From Pseudomonadales bacterium (GTDB lineage: Bacteria > Pseudomonadota > Gammaproteobacteria > Pseudomonadales > Azotimanducaceae), in assembly GCA_022827905.1 (NCBI GenBank), contig JAJEIQ010000061.1:20788-84787 (forward strand): 64,000 nt of DNA, given 5' to 3'. Each line of letters begins with the position of its first letter. Within the stretch, counting starts at the first letter, position 1. The notes beneath the pieces are model-generated. The model ran no database searches and was not told the DNA's origin. It saw only the letters and a list, made by a program, of their open reading frames with translations. Both the position numbers and the translations under genes were made by a program. Below are positions 33,588 through 41,713 of this stretch, in pieces.

Positions 33588-33878
33588 TCAGGTCAGTATC
33601 CCGTCGGGCACCTTGGGTTTGAGCTCGGGCAGGAAGGTGGGTGAGCCGCCGTCCGCCGAGCAGGCCGACAACGTGGTTTGGCGGAACGGATTTTCGATCT
33701 CGTCGTTGGGGGGAATGAGCTTGCCGTGCTCCAAGCCGCCGAAGCAGATGTTGCCGCGGCCGGGGTCGGTGCGGGTGAGTGAGTCGTCAGTGGGTTCAGC
33801 GGCGAAGGCACCGACGCTGAGCGTCCAAGCAAGCATGGCAGGAAGGGCGAGCCGAGAACGGATGATCGGTGGCTTCAA
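33588..33878 (-). CDS. Small exported protein of unknown function
   Basis: 96 residues with a signal peptide (LALPAMLAWTLSVGAFA, cut near AFA-AEP). The mature part of about 70 residues has two cysteines (NICFGG and LSACSADG) that could form a disulphide, and several Pro/Gly turns. I do not recognise the family. The signal peptide and clear start make a real gene likely. It stands alone between the Rpn-like gene and the DUF899 gene, with about 60 bp on its upstream side. No function is proposed. Confidence 0.6.
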   Translation of the reverse strand: MKPPIIRSRLALPAMLAWTLSVGAFAAEPTDDSLTRTDPGRGNICFGGLEHGKLIPPNDEIENPFRQTTLSACSADGGSPTFLPELKPKVPDGILT

Positions 33879-33941
33879 TCGAGTGCTCAGTCGTCAAGAT
33901 GGTGAGCACTCTATGAAAGGAAAGTTACAGTTTGATGACGG

Positions 33942-34544
33942 TCATTCGAGTAGATTCTCGCCCCCATCGTCCAGGTGCTCAGGGCGTTGCCAGTAGCGGT
34001 ATTGGGGCGTCCACTCGCCTTCGCCCATGCCGGCCAGCCCCAGCAGGCTCCACATCGCGCAGTAGAGGTCGCCGGGCCCGAACACGCAGCTGTTCTTGCG
34101 CAGCACCTGATCGCCTTGACGCGCGTAAACGACGGCGCCGGGCATGTTGCCTTGGCCCTTCATCACCGTTTGCTCGCGGATGTAGTCGCCGCCGCCATGG
34201 GAGGCGAGGCGAAAGCGCCAATTGCGCGAGTTGGCGAAGTCCCGCTGCACGCCGGGCGCATCCTTGGACAGCAGCACCACCGCCATGGCGTCCTCCAGAT
34301 GGCCGAGCAGGCCGTTGAAGCCGTCCGCCCAAAGCGTGCAGTAGCGGCAGCCTTGGCCCATGTTGTGGATGGCCAGCAACTGCTCCCGCCCAGCGAAAAG
34401 ATCCAGCAGGGTGACCTCTCCGGAGAGGGTCGCGAAACGGTAGTTGGGCACCGGCCTAGTGGGAGCCTGCCGGCGCAGTTCGTTCAGCTTGCCGGTGAGG
34501 TCGGCGATTTGCCGCTCCAGATCGGCGATTTCGGGATTTGCCAT
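33942..34544 (-). CDS. DUF899-type thioredoxin-like protein
   Basis: 200 residues. Begins with a short coiled coil (IADLERQIADLTGKLNELRR), then a thioredoxin-like domain: TLSGEVTLLDLFAGREQLLA, followed by NMGQGCRYCTLWADGFNGLL with a CxxC pair in the redox-active position, and KDAPGVQRDFANSRNW. This pattern matches the DUF899 family. The C-terminal third contains SCVFGPGDLYCAMWSLLG, another family element. A redox or peroxide-related role is plausible, but none is established. It lies 60 bp downstream of the luciferase-like gene on the same strand, perhaps in one transcript. Confidence 0.8.
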   Translation of the reverse strand: MANPEIADLERQIADLTGKLNELRRQAPTRPVPNYRFATLSGEVTLLDLFAGREQLLAIHNMGQGCRYCTLWADGFNGLLGHLEDAMAVVLLSKDAPGVQRDFANSRNWRFRLASHGGGDYIREQTVMKGQGNMPGAVVYARQGDQVLRKNSCVFGPGDLYCAMWSLLGLAGMGEGEWTPQYRYWQRPEHLDDGGENLLE

Positions 34545-34604
34545 TTGTGGTCCTCGCTATTGACGCAACCGCACCATGGATGAATCAGGTGCTGGGCATT
34601 TAGT

Positions 34605-35609
34605 TCAAAGCACTTCCTCGGCCATGAAGCGCAGGGTTTCGGGATCGGAGGAGCCGACCGTCAGCATGGTCACTGGGCTGTCCCGCCAAGCCGCAAGGCG
34701 TTCGCGGATGCGCGCCTTGGGGCCGACAAGCGCGATTTCGTCGCAAAGCTGGTCCGGCACCGCGGCGATGGCTTGGTCGCGCTTGCCGGACAAAAACAGT
34801 TCCTGAATTCGCTCCGCTTCCGCCCCGAAGCCGAGCCGGGTGACGTGGTCCTTGTGGACGTTGAAGTTCTTGGCACCCATGCCGCCGACGTAGAAGCCCA
34901 CATCCCGCTTCACCGCCGCCATCGCCCGGTCGAGGTCGTCATCGACGATGACCGGCACCACGGCGGCGATCTCAAAGCCCTTGGCACGACGGGCCATGGC
35001 GTCCTTGTACACCTCCATCATGCGGTAGGGCGACAGGAACATGGGTATCCAGCCGTCGCAATTCTCCACGCCGAGCCGTACGTTCTTCGGCCCTTCGGCG
35101 CCGAGGTAGAGGGGGATGTGCTCGCGCACCGGATGCAGGATCAGCTTCAACGGCTTGCCGAGCCCGGTGCCGCCCGGCAGCGGCAGTTGGTAGTGCTCGC
35201 CATCGAAGGCCACCGGCTCCTTGCGGGCGACGATTCTGCGGAAGATCTCGATCCATTCCCGGGTGCGGGCCAACGGCTTGGGATAGGGCTGGCCGTACCA
35301 GCCTTCCACCACCTGCGGGCCGGAGACGCCGATGCCGAGAATCAATCGGCCTTGGGACAAATAGTCCAAGGCCACCGCGTGCATGGCGGCGCTGGCCGGG
35401 GTGCGGGCGGAAATCTGCATGATCGAGGTGCCGAGGTTGATGCGCTCGGTTTGGGCGCCGATCCAGGCCAGCGGCGTAAAGCAGTCCGCACCGTAGATTT
35501 CCGGGCACCAGATGGTGTCGTAACCGAGGGATTCGGCCTCCTTGGCCGCCGCCACGATGTTTGCGCCGCCGGGTGGGCCGAGGGGGCCAATGCCAATTCC
35601 GAGCTTCAT
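34605..35609 (-). CDS. LLM-class (luciferase-like) flavin/F420-dependent oxidoreductase
   Basis: 334-residue TIM-barrel oxidoreductase using FMN or F420. Family motifs: N-terminal KLGIGIGPLGPPGG, the central LYLGAEGPKNVRLGVENCDGW, TERINLGTSIMQISARTPAS (the loop that binds the flavin) and LSQGRLILGIGVSGPQVVEG. The pattern is that of the TIGR03559/F420-type subfamily found in actinobacteria and many marine proteobacteria, but the cofactor cannot be decided here. No electron-donor gene is close. ATG start at 35609 is the first Met and fits the barrel's first strand. Confidence 0.87.
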   Translation of the reverse strand: MKLGIGIGPLGPPGGANIVAAAKEAESLGYDTIWCPEIYGADCFTPLAWIGAQTERINLGTSIMQISARTPASAAMHAVALDYLSQGRLILGIGVSGPQVVEGWYGQPYPKPLARTREWIEIFRRIVARKEPVAFDGEHYQLPLPGGTGLGKPLKLILHPVREHIPLYLGAEGPKNVRLGVENCDGWIPMFLSPYRMMEVYKDAMARRAKGFEIAAVVPVIVDDDLDRAMAAVKRDVGFYVGGMGAKNFNVHKDHVTRLGFGAEAERIQELFLSGKRDQAIAAVPDQLCDEIALVGPKARIRERLAAWRDSPVTMLTVGSSDPETLRFMAEEVL

Positions 35610-35685
35610 GAAAACGTCCCTTGCCTGTTGAACAAGACGCCAGTTTAACTGATGAACATGACGTTCAGCCTAGTGTTAACAGGCT

Positions 35686-36108
35686 CTAGAGTGTCGCGCT
35701 GGCGAGCGGCTGGATGAAGTGAATTCCTGGCACGACCTTGCGGCTGAGCCGCTCGTCGTTGGTGATGAACAGATCCACTCCGGCCACGGATGCGCAGGCG
35801 AGTTGGATTGCGTCGGGCGGCTTGATCGATCGGTCTTGGCGGATTCCGGCGAACGCCAACGCTGCGCCTTGGTCGAAAGGCAGCACGGTTGAGGCAGCTA
35901 GGATCGCCTGCTCGTATCGGCGAGCCAGGGATTCGCCCCCTGCCTCAACGGGTCGAACTAGAATCTCGCCGACGGTAAGCGTGGAAGTGAACAGCTCGTC
36001 GCTGCGTTCGATCATCCGCTCGCGCAGCGTCACGACCCGCTCGGTGAGCTCGCCCTTGTCTTCGAACAGATACACAAACAGGTTCGTGTCCCAGAATATG
36101 CGGCTCAT
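35686..36108 (-). CDS. vapC: PIN-domain ribonuclease toxin, VapC family
   Basis: 140-residue PIN nuclease; VapC toxins cleave tRNA or rRNA and stop translation. All four acidic residues of the fold can be placed: D7 (IFWDTNLFVYLF), E48 (TVGEILVRP), D99 (IKPPDAIQLA) and D118 (FITNDERL). ATG 36108 is chosen because it overlaps the upstream partner by 4 bp and begins directly with the first PIN strand; the longer frame adds an arginine-rich extension. No toxin-truncating mutation is seen. The upstream gene is the presumed antitoxin. Confidence 0.88.
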   Translation of the reverse strand: MSRIFWDTNLFVYLFEDKGELTERVVTLRERMIERSDELFTSTLTVGEILVRPVEAGGESLARRYEQAILAASTVLPFDQGAALAFAGIRQDRSIKPPDAIQLACASVAGVDLFITNDERLSRKVVPGIHFIQPLASATL

Positions 36109-36587
36109 TGCCAGCCGGCCCGTTGGCGGCGGACATAGGCGTCGGCTTCTTCGTCGGCCCAAATTTCCTTGCCAAGGCCACGCAGGGCTAAAACGGGGTC
36201 GTTTGCTTGACCATTTGCGCCTGCATATTGTTGACAGTACCAATCGACCAGATCACGGTACTTCGCCGGAAGCGCGTTCCGGACGGGGACGTCTTTACCA
36301 GTTAACCGTCGCGGATGGCAGGGGTCGCCCGGTCGAAATAGACGCCGTCGGCCCGGTGCGGACTCGTAGAGCATCCGATACCGGCCGGGGTTCGGCGCTT
36401 TGTTGGCAACGCAATGCAAATGGACATGCACCCGAATGCCCGGCCTGAGGGGTTTGCCTGTCGCGGCCTCTGCCTCAGCTTTGGCCATGATCTCGCCGAC
36501 GGAGAAATCCACTCGATTGGGGTGCTCTCGGTGGAGGGCTGCCGCAGCAAGCCATACTTCGTCGGCAACTTTTATCTGATCTGGCAT
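36105..36587 (-). CDS. Putative antitoxin partner of the PIN toxin, unusually large
   Basis: 160 residues from ATG 36587, chosen because GGAGG lies 7 bp before it and the longer frame would cover the promoter. The N-terminal region (VADEVWLAAAALHREHPNRV; DFSVGEIMAKAEAEA) is helical and could be a DNA-binding domain. A central basic part has RYRMLYESAPGRRRLFRPGD. The last 30 residues (LGKEIWADEEADAYVRRQR) end like the toxin-binding tails of VapB-type antitoxins. Most VapB proteins have 70-90 residues, so this would be a larger or two-domain form. The 4-bp overlap with vapC is typical for TA operons. Function is inferred. Confidence 0.65.
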   Translation of the reverse strand: MPDQIKVADEVWLAAAALHREHPNRVDFSVGEIMAKAEAEAATGKPLRPGIRVHVHLHCVANKAPNPGRYRMLYESAPGRRRLFRPGDPCHPRRLTGKDVPVRNALPAKYRDLVDWYCQQYAGANGQANDPVLALRGLGKEIWADEEADAYVRRQRAGWQ

Positions 36588-36600
36588 GTTAGCCTCCTCG

Positions 36601-36629
36601 ATATTCAATATTCCAAGAATCTTTGTCAA
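36601..36629 (-). promoter_or_regulatory. Promoter and palindrome of the PIN toxin-antitoxin operon
   Basis: Minus-strand TTGACA at 36629-36624 is followed about 17 bp later by GAATAT, in an AT-rich island unlike its surroundings. The perfect palindrome ATATTCAATAT (36601-36611) overlaps the -10 region, as expected of an autorepression site for an antitoxin. A ribosome site (GAGGAGG) lies between it and ATG 36587. Confidence 0.55.
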
Positions 36630-36781
36630 ACATCATACCCAAAGGAAAAATAGGAAGTCCATGTATTCTTTAGTGAAACTCGAACGGGCTTTGGGGGCCG
36701 CTTGAGCACCAGGCCTAGCGGGGTCAAACTTGGTGGCCTCGCGCCCGCTGCGATAGGGTGCCTTGAAGGAAGCCAAGTCTG

Positions 36782-37639
36782 ATGAGCATGACGTTCAGCG
36801 ATCTGATGAGGTTGGAGCCGCAAGGGGAGGATCATTTTGTGGGCCCACCCGCTCCGGACAAGGGCGATACCTTGTACGGCGGGCAACTCCTGGCCCAATG
36901 CCTGATAGCGGCCGAGGCAACGGCCGGCGACGATCGCGCTTGCCACGCCCTGCACGCGGCCTTTCTGCGCCCCGGCGACGTCGACGCGCCGGTGGAGATT
37001 GCCATTGAGCGGGTGCGCGATGGCCGTTCCTTCTCCTCCCGTCAGGCGAGGGCCTTCCAGCACGGCAAGGAGTGCTTCCGCATGCTCGCCTCCTTCCAGG
37101 TGCCCACTGAGAGCCCGGCTTATTGCGGAGTTTCCATGCCGAGTGCGCCGCCGCCGGAAGATCTTTCGATCACCTACGACGACTTCACCCTGGCCCAGAC
37201 CGGCGAGTCGAGTTGGTACGGCTCCGACCGGCCCATGGACGTCCGCTACGTCAATCCGCCCAGCGCACCTCGCGGCGAGCCGGTGACGGAACCGCAGCTC
37301 ATGTGGATGAGAGTTCAGGACAAACTGCCCGCAGCGGAGAGTGCCCCGTATAGCGCTGGCCTACACCGTGCGGGCCTCGTCTATCTCTCCGACGCCACCC
37401 TGGTGGACCACGTCATGCTGCCGCACGGCCTGCGCTGGCAGGACGAAGACTTCCTGGGCACCAGCCTCGACCATGCCATGTGGCTGCACCGTCCGGCCGC
37501 CGCGGATGAATGGCTGCTCTTTGAACAGATCGTGGTGGTGACCGGCAACGGCCGGGGATTGGCCCACGGGCGGTTCTTCGAGCGCGGTGGCGAACTGGTC
37601 GCCACCTGCGTTCAGGAAGGCTTGATGCGCTGGGCCTAG
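36782..37639 (+). CDS. tesB: Acyl-CoA thioesterase II (TesB family)
   Basis: Double-hotdog thioesterase that hydrolyses fatty acyl-CoAs. 285 residues with the typical order: DTLYGGQLLAQCLIAAEATA, HALHAAFLRPGDVDAPVEIA, then RVRDGRSFSSRQARAFQHGK in the first hotdog and GTSLDHAMWLHRPAAADEWL with HGRFFERGGELVATCVQEG in the second. The catalytic Asp is expected in the SLDHAMW region, which is intact. ATG 36782 is first in frame with a GAAGGAAG ribosome site nearby; an internal Met3 is possible. It is the start of a plus-strand run. Confidence 0.92.
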   Translation: MSMTFSDLMRLEPQGEDHFVGPPAPDKGDTLYGGQLLAQCLIAAEATAGDDRACHALHAAFLRPGDVDAPVEIAIERVRDGRSFSSRQARAFQHGKECFRMLASFQVPTESPAYCGVSMPSAPPPEDLSITYDDFTLAQTGESSWYGSDRPMDVRYVNPPSAPRGEPVTEPQLMWMRVQDKLPAAESAPYSAGLHRAGLVYLSDATLVDHVMLPHGLRWQDEDFLGTSLDHAMWLHRPAAADEWLLFEQIVVVTGNGRGLAHGRFFERGGELVATCVQEGLMRWA

Positions 37640-37702
37640 TGTCTTGCTACTCTTGCCGCAACATCAACCACTTCGCAGCCGGAGCGCCGTTTCCCCCAAC
37701 CC

Positions 37703-38101
37703 ATGCCGGAAGTCGCTGACAAGGAACGCTTGGAACCGAAGCTCGCCGATCTGCTTGAGGATGAGCCCGAGGAGAGGAAGGACTACATCTATTGCGCGGT
37801 CTGCTCCACGGTGATTGGGCGGTGCAGCGACCGCGCGGAAGTCAACGGCAGCCATGACCACAACTTCACCAACCCCTACGGCCTGCAGTTCCATGTCGGC
37901 TGCTTCAGCCAGGCGCTCGGCTGCGAAATCGCCGGCCCCCCGCAACGGGCGGACACTTGGTTCATGGGTTTTCAGTGGCGCATTGCCAACTGCGCCGACT
38001 GCCGCCGCCACCTCGGCTGGTACTTTGACCGCATCGCCCCGCCCGGCGGGGACTTCTTCTACGGCTTGATCTTGGACCGCATCCAGCATGACGGCGATTG
38101 A
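37703..38101 (+). CDS. Cereblon-like CULT-domain protein
   Basis: 132-residue protein consisting of a CULT domain, the fold that binds thalidomide-type imides in eukaryotic cereblon. Zinc-binding pairs C31/C34 (YIYCAVCST) and C97/C100 (IANCADCRRH) are both present. The motif order matches bacterial single-domain homologues: HNFTNPYGLQFHVGCFSQA, TWFMGFQWRI and RHLGWYFDR, then FFYGLILDRI. The aromatic-cage tryptophans fall at W86, W92 and W106. The natural ligand and role are unknown. It overlaps the downstream HAD gene by 14 bp, so they are likely co-translated. Confidence 0.85.
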   Translation: MPEVADKERLEPKLADLLEDEPEERKDYIYCAVCSTVIGRCSDRAEVNGSHDHNFTNPYGLQFHVGCFSQALGCEIAGPPQRADTWFMGFQWRIANCADCRRHLGWYFDRIAPPGGDFFYGLILDRIQHDGD

Positions 38102-38774
38102 CCCCAGTAAGTACGCCACCCTCACCTTCGATTGCTACGGCACGCTGATCGACTGGGAGAGCGGCATCACCGGCTACCTGCAGCCGCTGCTTGAGCGCTA
38201 CGACGTCCACGTCATTGATGAATTCCTGCTGGAGGCGTTCAGCCGCCTGGAGCCCGAACTGCAGGCCGAAGGCGGGGCGTACACCGACGTGCTGGCGCGG
38301 ATTCTGGAGCGGCTGGGCGAGCGCTTGGCCTTTGCGCCGAAGCCGGACGAACTGGCGGGCTTTGGCGCCAGCATCGAGAAATGGCCAGCCTTTGCGGACA
38401 CTGTGGCCGCGCTGGAGACGCTGGCGAGCCACTTCGAATTGGCCATCGTTTCCAACATCGACGATCGGCTCTTCGAACTGTCGGCGAAGCACTTGCAGGT
38501 TCCCTTCGACCACGTCATCACCGCCGAGCAGGTGGGTGTGTACAAGCCGAATCCGAAGGTGTTTGAAGCCGCCTTGGGCCGGGTCAAGGGACCGGTGCTG
38601 CATGTGGCCCAGAGCCGCTTTCACGACATCGTGCCGGCCACGGCGGCGGGCCTGGACACCGTGTGGATCAATCGCCCGTCGAAGGGCGCGGCCAAGCCGG
38701 TTGCGGCCAGTCCCACCTGGACCTTCACCAGCATGGCCGAGTTCGCGGCTGCGGTCAGCGAACAGGCTGCCTAG
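38088..38774 (+). CDS. HAD-superfamily hydrolase, haloacid dehalogenase type II-like
   Basis: 228 residues with HAD motif I TFDCYGTLIDWE (nucleophile Asp in FDCYGT), motif II VSNIDDRLFE, the conserved Lys in VYKPNPKVFE, and the final acidic motif near SRFHDIVPATAAGLDTVWIN. The N-terminal cap is four-helical as in L-2-haloacid dehalogenases. True substrate may be a 2-haloacid or a phosphate ester; sequence does not decide. ATG 38088 lies inside the end of the CULT gene, a coupling of 14 bp. It is followed 6 bp later by the QueD-like gene. Confidence 0.88.
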   Translation: MTAIDPSKYATLTFDCYGTLIDWESGITGYLQPLLERYDVHVIDEFLLEAFSRLEPELQAEGGAYTDVLARILERLGERLAFAPKPDELAGFGASIEKWPAFADTVAALETLASHFELAIVSNIDDRLFELSAKHLQVPFDHVITAEQVGVYKPNPKVFEAALGRVKGPVLHVAQSRFHDIVPATAAGLDTVWINRPSKGAAKPVAASPTWTFTSMAEFAAAVSEQAA

Positions 38775-38780
38775 CGTCCC

Positions 38781-39257
38781 GTGCCCCGCACCCACATCGA
38801 AATCACCAAGGAGGCGCTGCACTTTGCCGCCGCGCACTTCACGTTGTTCTCCGCCACCGAGCGCGAGAACCTGCACGGCCACAACTTTTACGTAGCCCTC
38901 GAAATCGAAGCGGAAGTGGGTGAGGACGGCCTGGCCTTCGATTACAACATCGTCAAAACGGCCCTCAAGACCCTTTGCGACGGCTTGGATGAGCACACCC
39001 TGCTGCCGGAACGCTCCCCGCATCTACGCATTGAGCGGGATGGAGACTATGTCGTTGCGTTGTTCAACGGCGAACGCATCCCCTTTCTATCCCGCGACGT
39101 GCGCACCCTGCCGGTCGCCAACATCACCGTCGAGGCGCTGGCTGCTTGGTTTCTGGAACAGCTCAAGGCGGACCCGGCCATCAAGCCGCTCGCCATCCAC
39201 GGGCTGGTGGTCAAGGTGTCGTCGGGGCCCGGGCAGTGGGCGCGGGCTGAGGGTTAG
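38781..39257 (+). CDS. 6-pyruvoyl-tetrahydropterin synthase / QueD-family protein
   Basis: 158 residues from GTG 38781. The three zinc ligands are present: H19 in ALHFAAAHFTLF and H32, H34 in LHGHNFYVALE. Further family elements are DGLAFDYNIVKTALKTLCDG and LDEHTLLPE. True QueD needs a catalytic Cys a few residues before HGH; here that stretch reads ERENLHGH, with no Cys. So it may be a diverged or different-function member (PTPS-III or similar). It follows the HAD gene with a 6-bp gap. Queuosine or pterin metabolism is therefore only a tentative placement. Confidence 0.82.
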   Translation: MPRTHIEITKEALHFAAAHFTLFSATERENLHGHNFYVALEIEAEVGEDGLAFDYNIVKTALKTLCDGLDEHTLLPERSPHLRIERDGDYVVALFNGERIPFLSRDVRTLPVANITVEALAAWFLEQLKADPAIKPLAIHGLVVKVSSGPGQWARAEG

Positions 39258-39259
39258 CC

Positions 39260-40513
39260 TCAAGCTCGGGATATCGCCGTCAGATACCAGTCCACGAAGT
39301 CGATGCAGAGGCTTTCGAACTCGGGGTGGTAGGGGCCGGGTTCGAAGAAGCGCGAGTTTACGCCCGCACTGTTGCGGCAAATGATGTACTGATCCTCTTG
39401 GGTGGTGCGGTCCCACAGCCAAGTGACGGCCTCCCGGTCGTAGTCCCGTCCCTCTTCGGCGTCGCCGCGCACGAACCAGACGAGTTCAATGTCGGTGCTG
39501 GTGCGGCTGCGCGGCGTGAAGCGGTAGAGCACGCAGTGGTCGGGGTAGTTCAGCATGAAGGCCAGCGGGCCGATCTGAAAGTCACCGGCGCCCCCGTCAT
39601 AGCCCTTGAACTCGCCCATGAGCGGCGCCACTGGCTGACCGCCGTCGCTGCCGGTCCGGTAGCCGTCGTAGAGGGCGTAGCGGCTGGTGTACACGCAGGT
39701 GCCGAAGCCTGAGGATGCGCCATAGGCTTGGCAGTGGGCGTGGGTGATGCCGGGAACCCCGGTTTGCCGTTCGGCGCGTTCCAGCATGGAAGCGGTGATG
39801 TCCTGCACCTCGTCTTCAAGCCGCTCGATGGTATGCAGCTTGGCGTAGGCCCGATGGGCGGTGGCGCAGTGGTAGCACTCCTGGTAGTTCTCCAGCACCA
39901 GCTTCCAGTTGGCCTCGACCGGATAGACTTGGCGGTGGGCAATCTTCGCGTTGGTTAGGTCGTAGGGCCGCAGCGCCGGCTCGATGGTGCGCAGCGGAGC
40001 CTCGAAGTCGGCAGCTTGCGAGTCCGCGTTGACGAAGATCAGGCCTTCGTAAACGACGCATCGGGCGGTCTTCAAGCCGTAGTGGGCGGGCTCGAATCCA
40101 GGTTTCACCTCCATCGCCCGAGCGGCCTTGAGGCTGCCGTCCAAGTTGTACGTCCAGCCGTGGTAGGGGCAGACGAATGTCGTCCGGTGGCCTTCAGCCG
40201 CCTCGCAGACCCGGGCGCCACGGTGTCGGCAGACGTTCATCAGGGCCTGCACCCCGTCGCCCTGGTCGCGGACGACGATGATGGAATCCTCGCCCAAGTC
40301 GTAAAGGAAGTAGTCGCCCGGATTCGGAATCTGGCTCGCATGTCCGGCGTACAGCCAGCTCTTGTAAAGGATTTCGTCAAGTTCCTTGCGGTAAACGCGA
40401 GGGGAGCGGTAGAAGTGGGCGTCCAGGGCAAAGCCGGGCTTGGCCCGTTGGGCGGCGATGCGTTCCGCCAATCGCTTGGCGGAGTCCTCCGTATCGGTTG
40501 CGATCGGGGTCAT
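39260..40513 (-). CDS. Rieske-type ring-hydroxylating oxygenase, alpha subunit
   Basis: Oxygenase component carrying a Rieske [2Fe-2S] cluster and a mononuclear iron. 417 residues. Rieske ligands: C95 and H97 (VCRHRGA), C115 and H118 (CPYHGW). Mononuclear iron ligands H215 and H220 lie in NYQECYHCATAHR, and an Asp is expected in the C-terminal third. The NYQECYHC pattern resembles quaternary-amine demethylating oxygenases such as glycine betaine or stachydrine monooxygenases. No reductase gene is next to it. It is the last gene of a minus-strand cluster with GcvT-like and FAD enzymes. Confidence 0.88.
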   Translation of the reverse strand: MTPIATDTEDSAKRLAERIAAQRAKPGFALDAHFYRSPRVYRKELDEILYKSWLYAGHASQIPNPGDYFLYDLGEDSIIVVRDQGDGVQALMNVCRHRGARVCEAAEGHRTTFVCPYHGWTYNLDGSLKAARAMEVKPGFEPAHYGLKTARCVVYEGLIFVNADSQAADFEAPLRTIEPALRPYDLTNAKIAHRQVYPVEANWKLVLENYQECYHCATAHRAYAKLHTIERLEDEVQDITASMLERAERQTGVPGITHAHCQAYGASSGFGTCVYTSRYALYDGYRTGSDGGQPVAPLMGEFKGYDGGAGDFQIGPLAFMLNYPDHCVLYRFTPRSRTSTDIELVWFVRGDAEEGRDYDREAVTWLWDRTTQEDQYIICRNSAGVNSRFFEPGPYHPEFESLCIDFVDWYLTAISRA

Positions 40514-40528
40514 AGGGTCATGGCTCGC

Positions 40529-41713
40529 TCAGTAGTCGGGAGCGGGGGTTTGGCGGCGGCGGGGCGGATCCCAAATCGGTCCGTCGATGATCCGGCAGCG
40601 GGCTTCGACGCGGGTCCAGCGCAGTTCCCGACTGAAGTAGATTTCGGCATAGAGTTCATCCTCTGGGCGGCCCCAAGGCATCTCCAGGGAGGCGAGCGCC
40701 ACGTTGCGCTTGGCCGAGGGGCACCAGGCGGCGGAAGTGGCGTGGCCGACCGTCTTGCCCCGCTTGTTGAGGATGAAGGATTCCGCCGCGGGTTTGTTGC
40801 CTTCCACGTCCAGCCGCACGAATCGGAAGCGTGAGCCCTGCGCCCGCTCCTTGAGCAGGGCGCTGCGCCCGGAGAAGTGTCCCTTGTCGAAGTCCACCAG
40901 CCAGTCCAGGCCCAGCTCGAAGGGCGAGCGCGCCCGCCCGTGGCGCACAACCTGCTCGGCCGGCACGAAGTCCACGCCTGCTTGGATGAAGCCCGCCTCG
41001 ATGCGGGCAAGTTCCAGTGCGGCGTTGCCCATGGGCCGGATGAGGTGGTCGCGCCCGGCAGCGAACAAGGCATCCCACAGGGCTTCGGCGTGGGCGGGGG
41101 CGACCCAGACTTCGTAGCCGAGGTCGCCAGTGAAGCCGGTTCGGGACACCATCAACTCGCCGCCGTCGAAGGGGTAGTGGCGCAGGCCGAAGGGCCTTAG
41201 GGCTTCGAGACCGTCGAGGCCCATGGCGCGCAAGGTGGCGCACGACGTGGGGCCCTGCACCGCCAACGCGGCCACTTCGGCGGTCTCGTCGGCGATGGTA
41301 ACGTCGAGCCCCAACGCGGAGGTGAGCAGCCAATCCAGGCAGCGTTCCTGGGCGCACAGGCGATAGTCGCCTGGGCTTAGGTGAAACAGGGTGCCGTCGT
41401 CGAGCACCATGCCGGCGTCGTTGCACCACACCGTGTAGCCGACTCGCCCCGGACGGATCCTGCCGACGTCACGGGTCAGTAGACGATTCAGGAACGCCGC
41501 CGCATCGGGCCCGCTGATGCGGTACTTGGTCATCGGCGTCAGATCGAACACGCCCGTGGCATTGCGAACGGCGAAGTACTCCAACTCCACGTCCTCGTAG
41601 GCGATTGGCGAAGCGTAGCCTTTCCATGACTCCCACTCCCGAAGTTCGCAAGCCGCCTGCACCCTCGACGCAAAGGGTGTGTCCAGCAGCATCTGGTCGT
41701 CGTGGGGCGTCAT
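40529..41713 (-). CDS. GcvT/DmdA-like aminomethyltransferase
   Basis: 394 residues starting at ATG 41713, which overlaps the upstream FAD-oxidoreductase stop; the longer frame is arginine-rich and not family-like. Folate-binding GcvT fold: EYFAVRNATGVFDLTPMTKY, GRIRPGRVGYTVWCNDAGMV, SRTGFTGDLGYEVWVAPAHA and LARIEAGFIQ. Such proteins transfer a one-carbon unit from a methylated amine or from DMSP to tetrahydrofolate. With a Rieske oxygenase and two flavin enzymes, N-demethylation of a quaternary or tertiary amine is a reasonable reading. DMSP demethylase DmdA is an alternative that needs sequence comparison. Confidence 0.85.
   Translation of the reverse strand: MTPHDDQMLLDTPFASRVQAACELREWESWKGYASPIAYEDVELEYFAVRNATGVFDLTPMTKYRISGPDAAAFLNRLLTRDVGRIRPGRVGYTVWCNDAGMVLDDGTLFHLSPGDYRLCAQERCLDWLLTSALGLDVTIADETAEVAALAVQGPTSCATLRAMGLDGLEALRPFGLRHYPFDGGELMVSRTGFTGDLGYEVWVAPAHAEALWDALFAAGRDHLIRPMGNAALELARIEAGFIQAGVDFVPAEQVVRHGRARSPFELGLDWLVDFDKGHFSGRSALLKERAQGSRFRFVRLDVEGNKPAAESFILNKRGKTVGHATSAAWCPSAKRNVALASLEMPWGRPEDELYAEIYFSRELRWTRVEARCRIIDGPIWDPPRRRQTPAPDY

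Noticed and set aside
35653..35685. Small palindromes near the vapC stop, considered as a terminator
   Set aside because: Short stems (5 bp) with no U-run on either strand.
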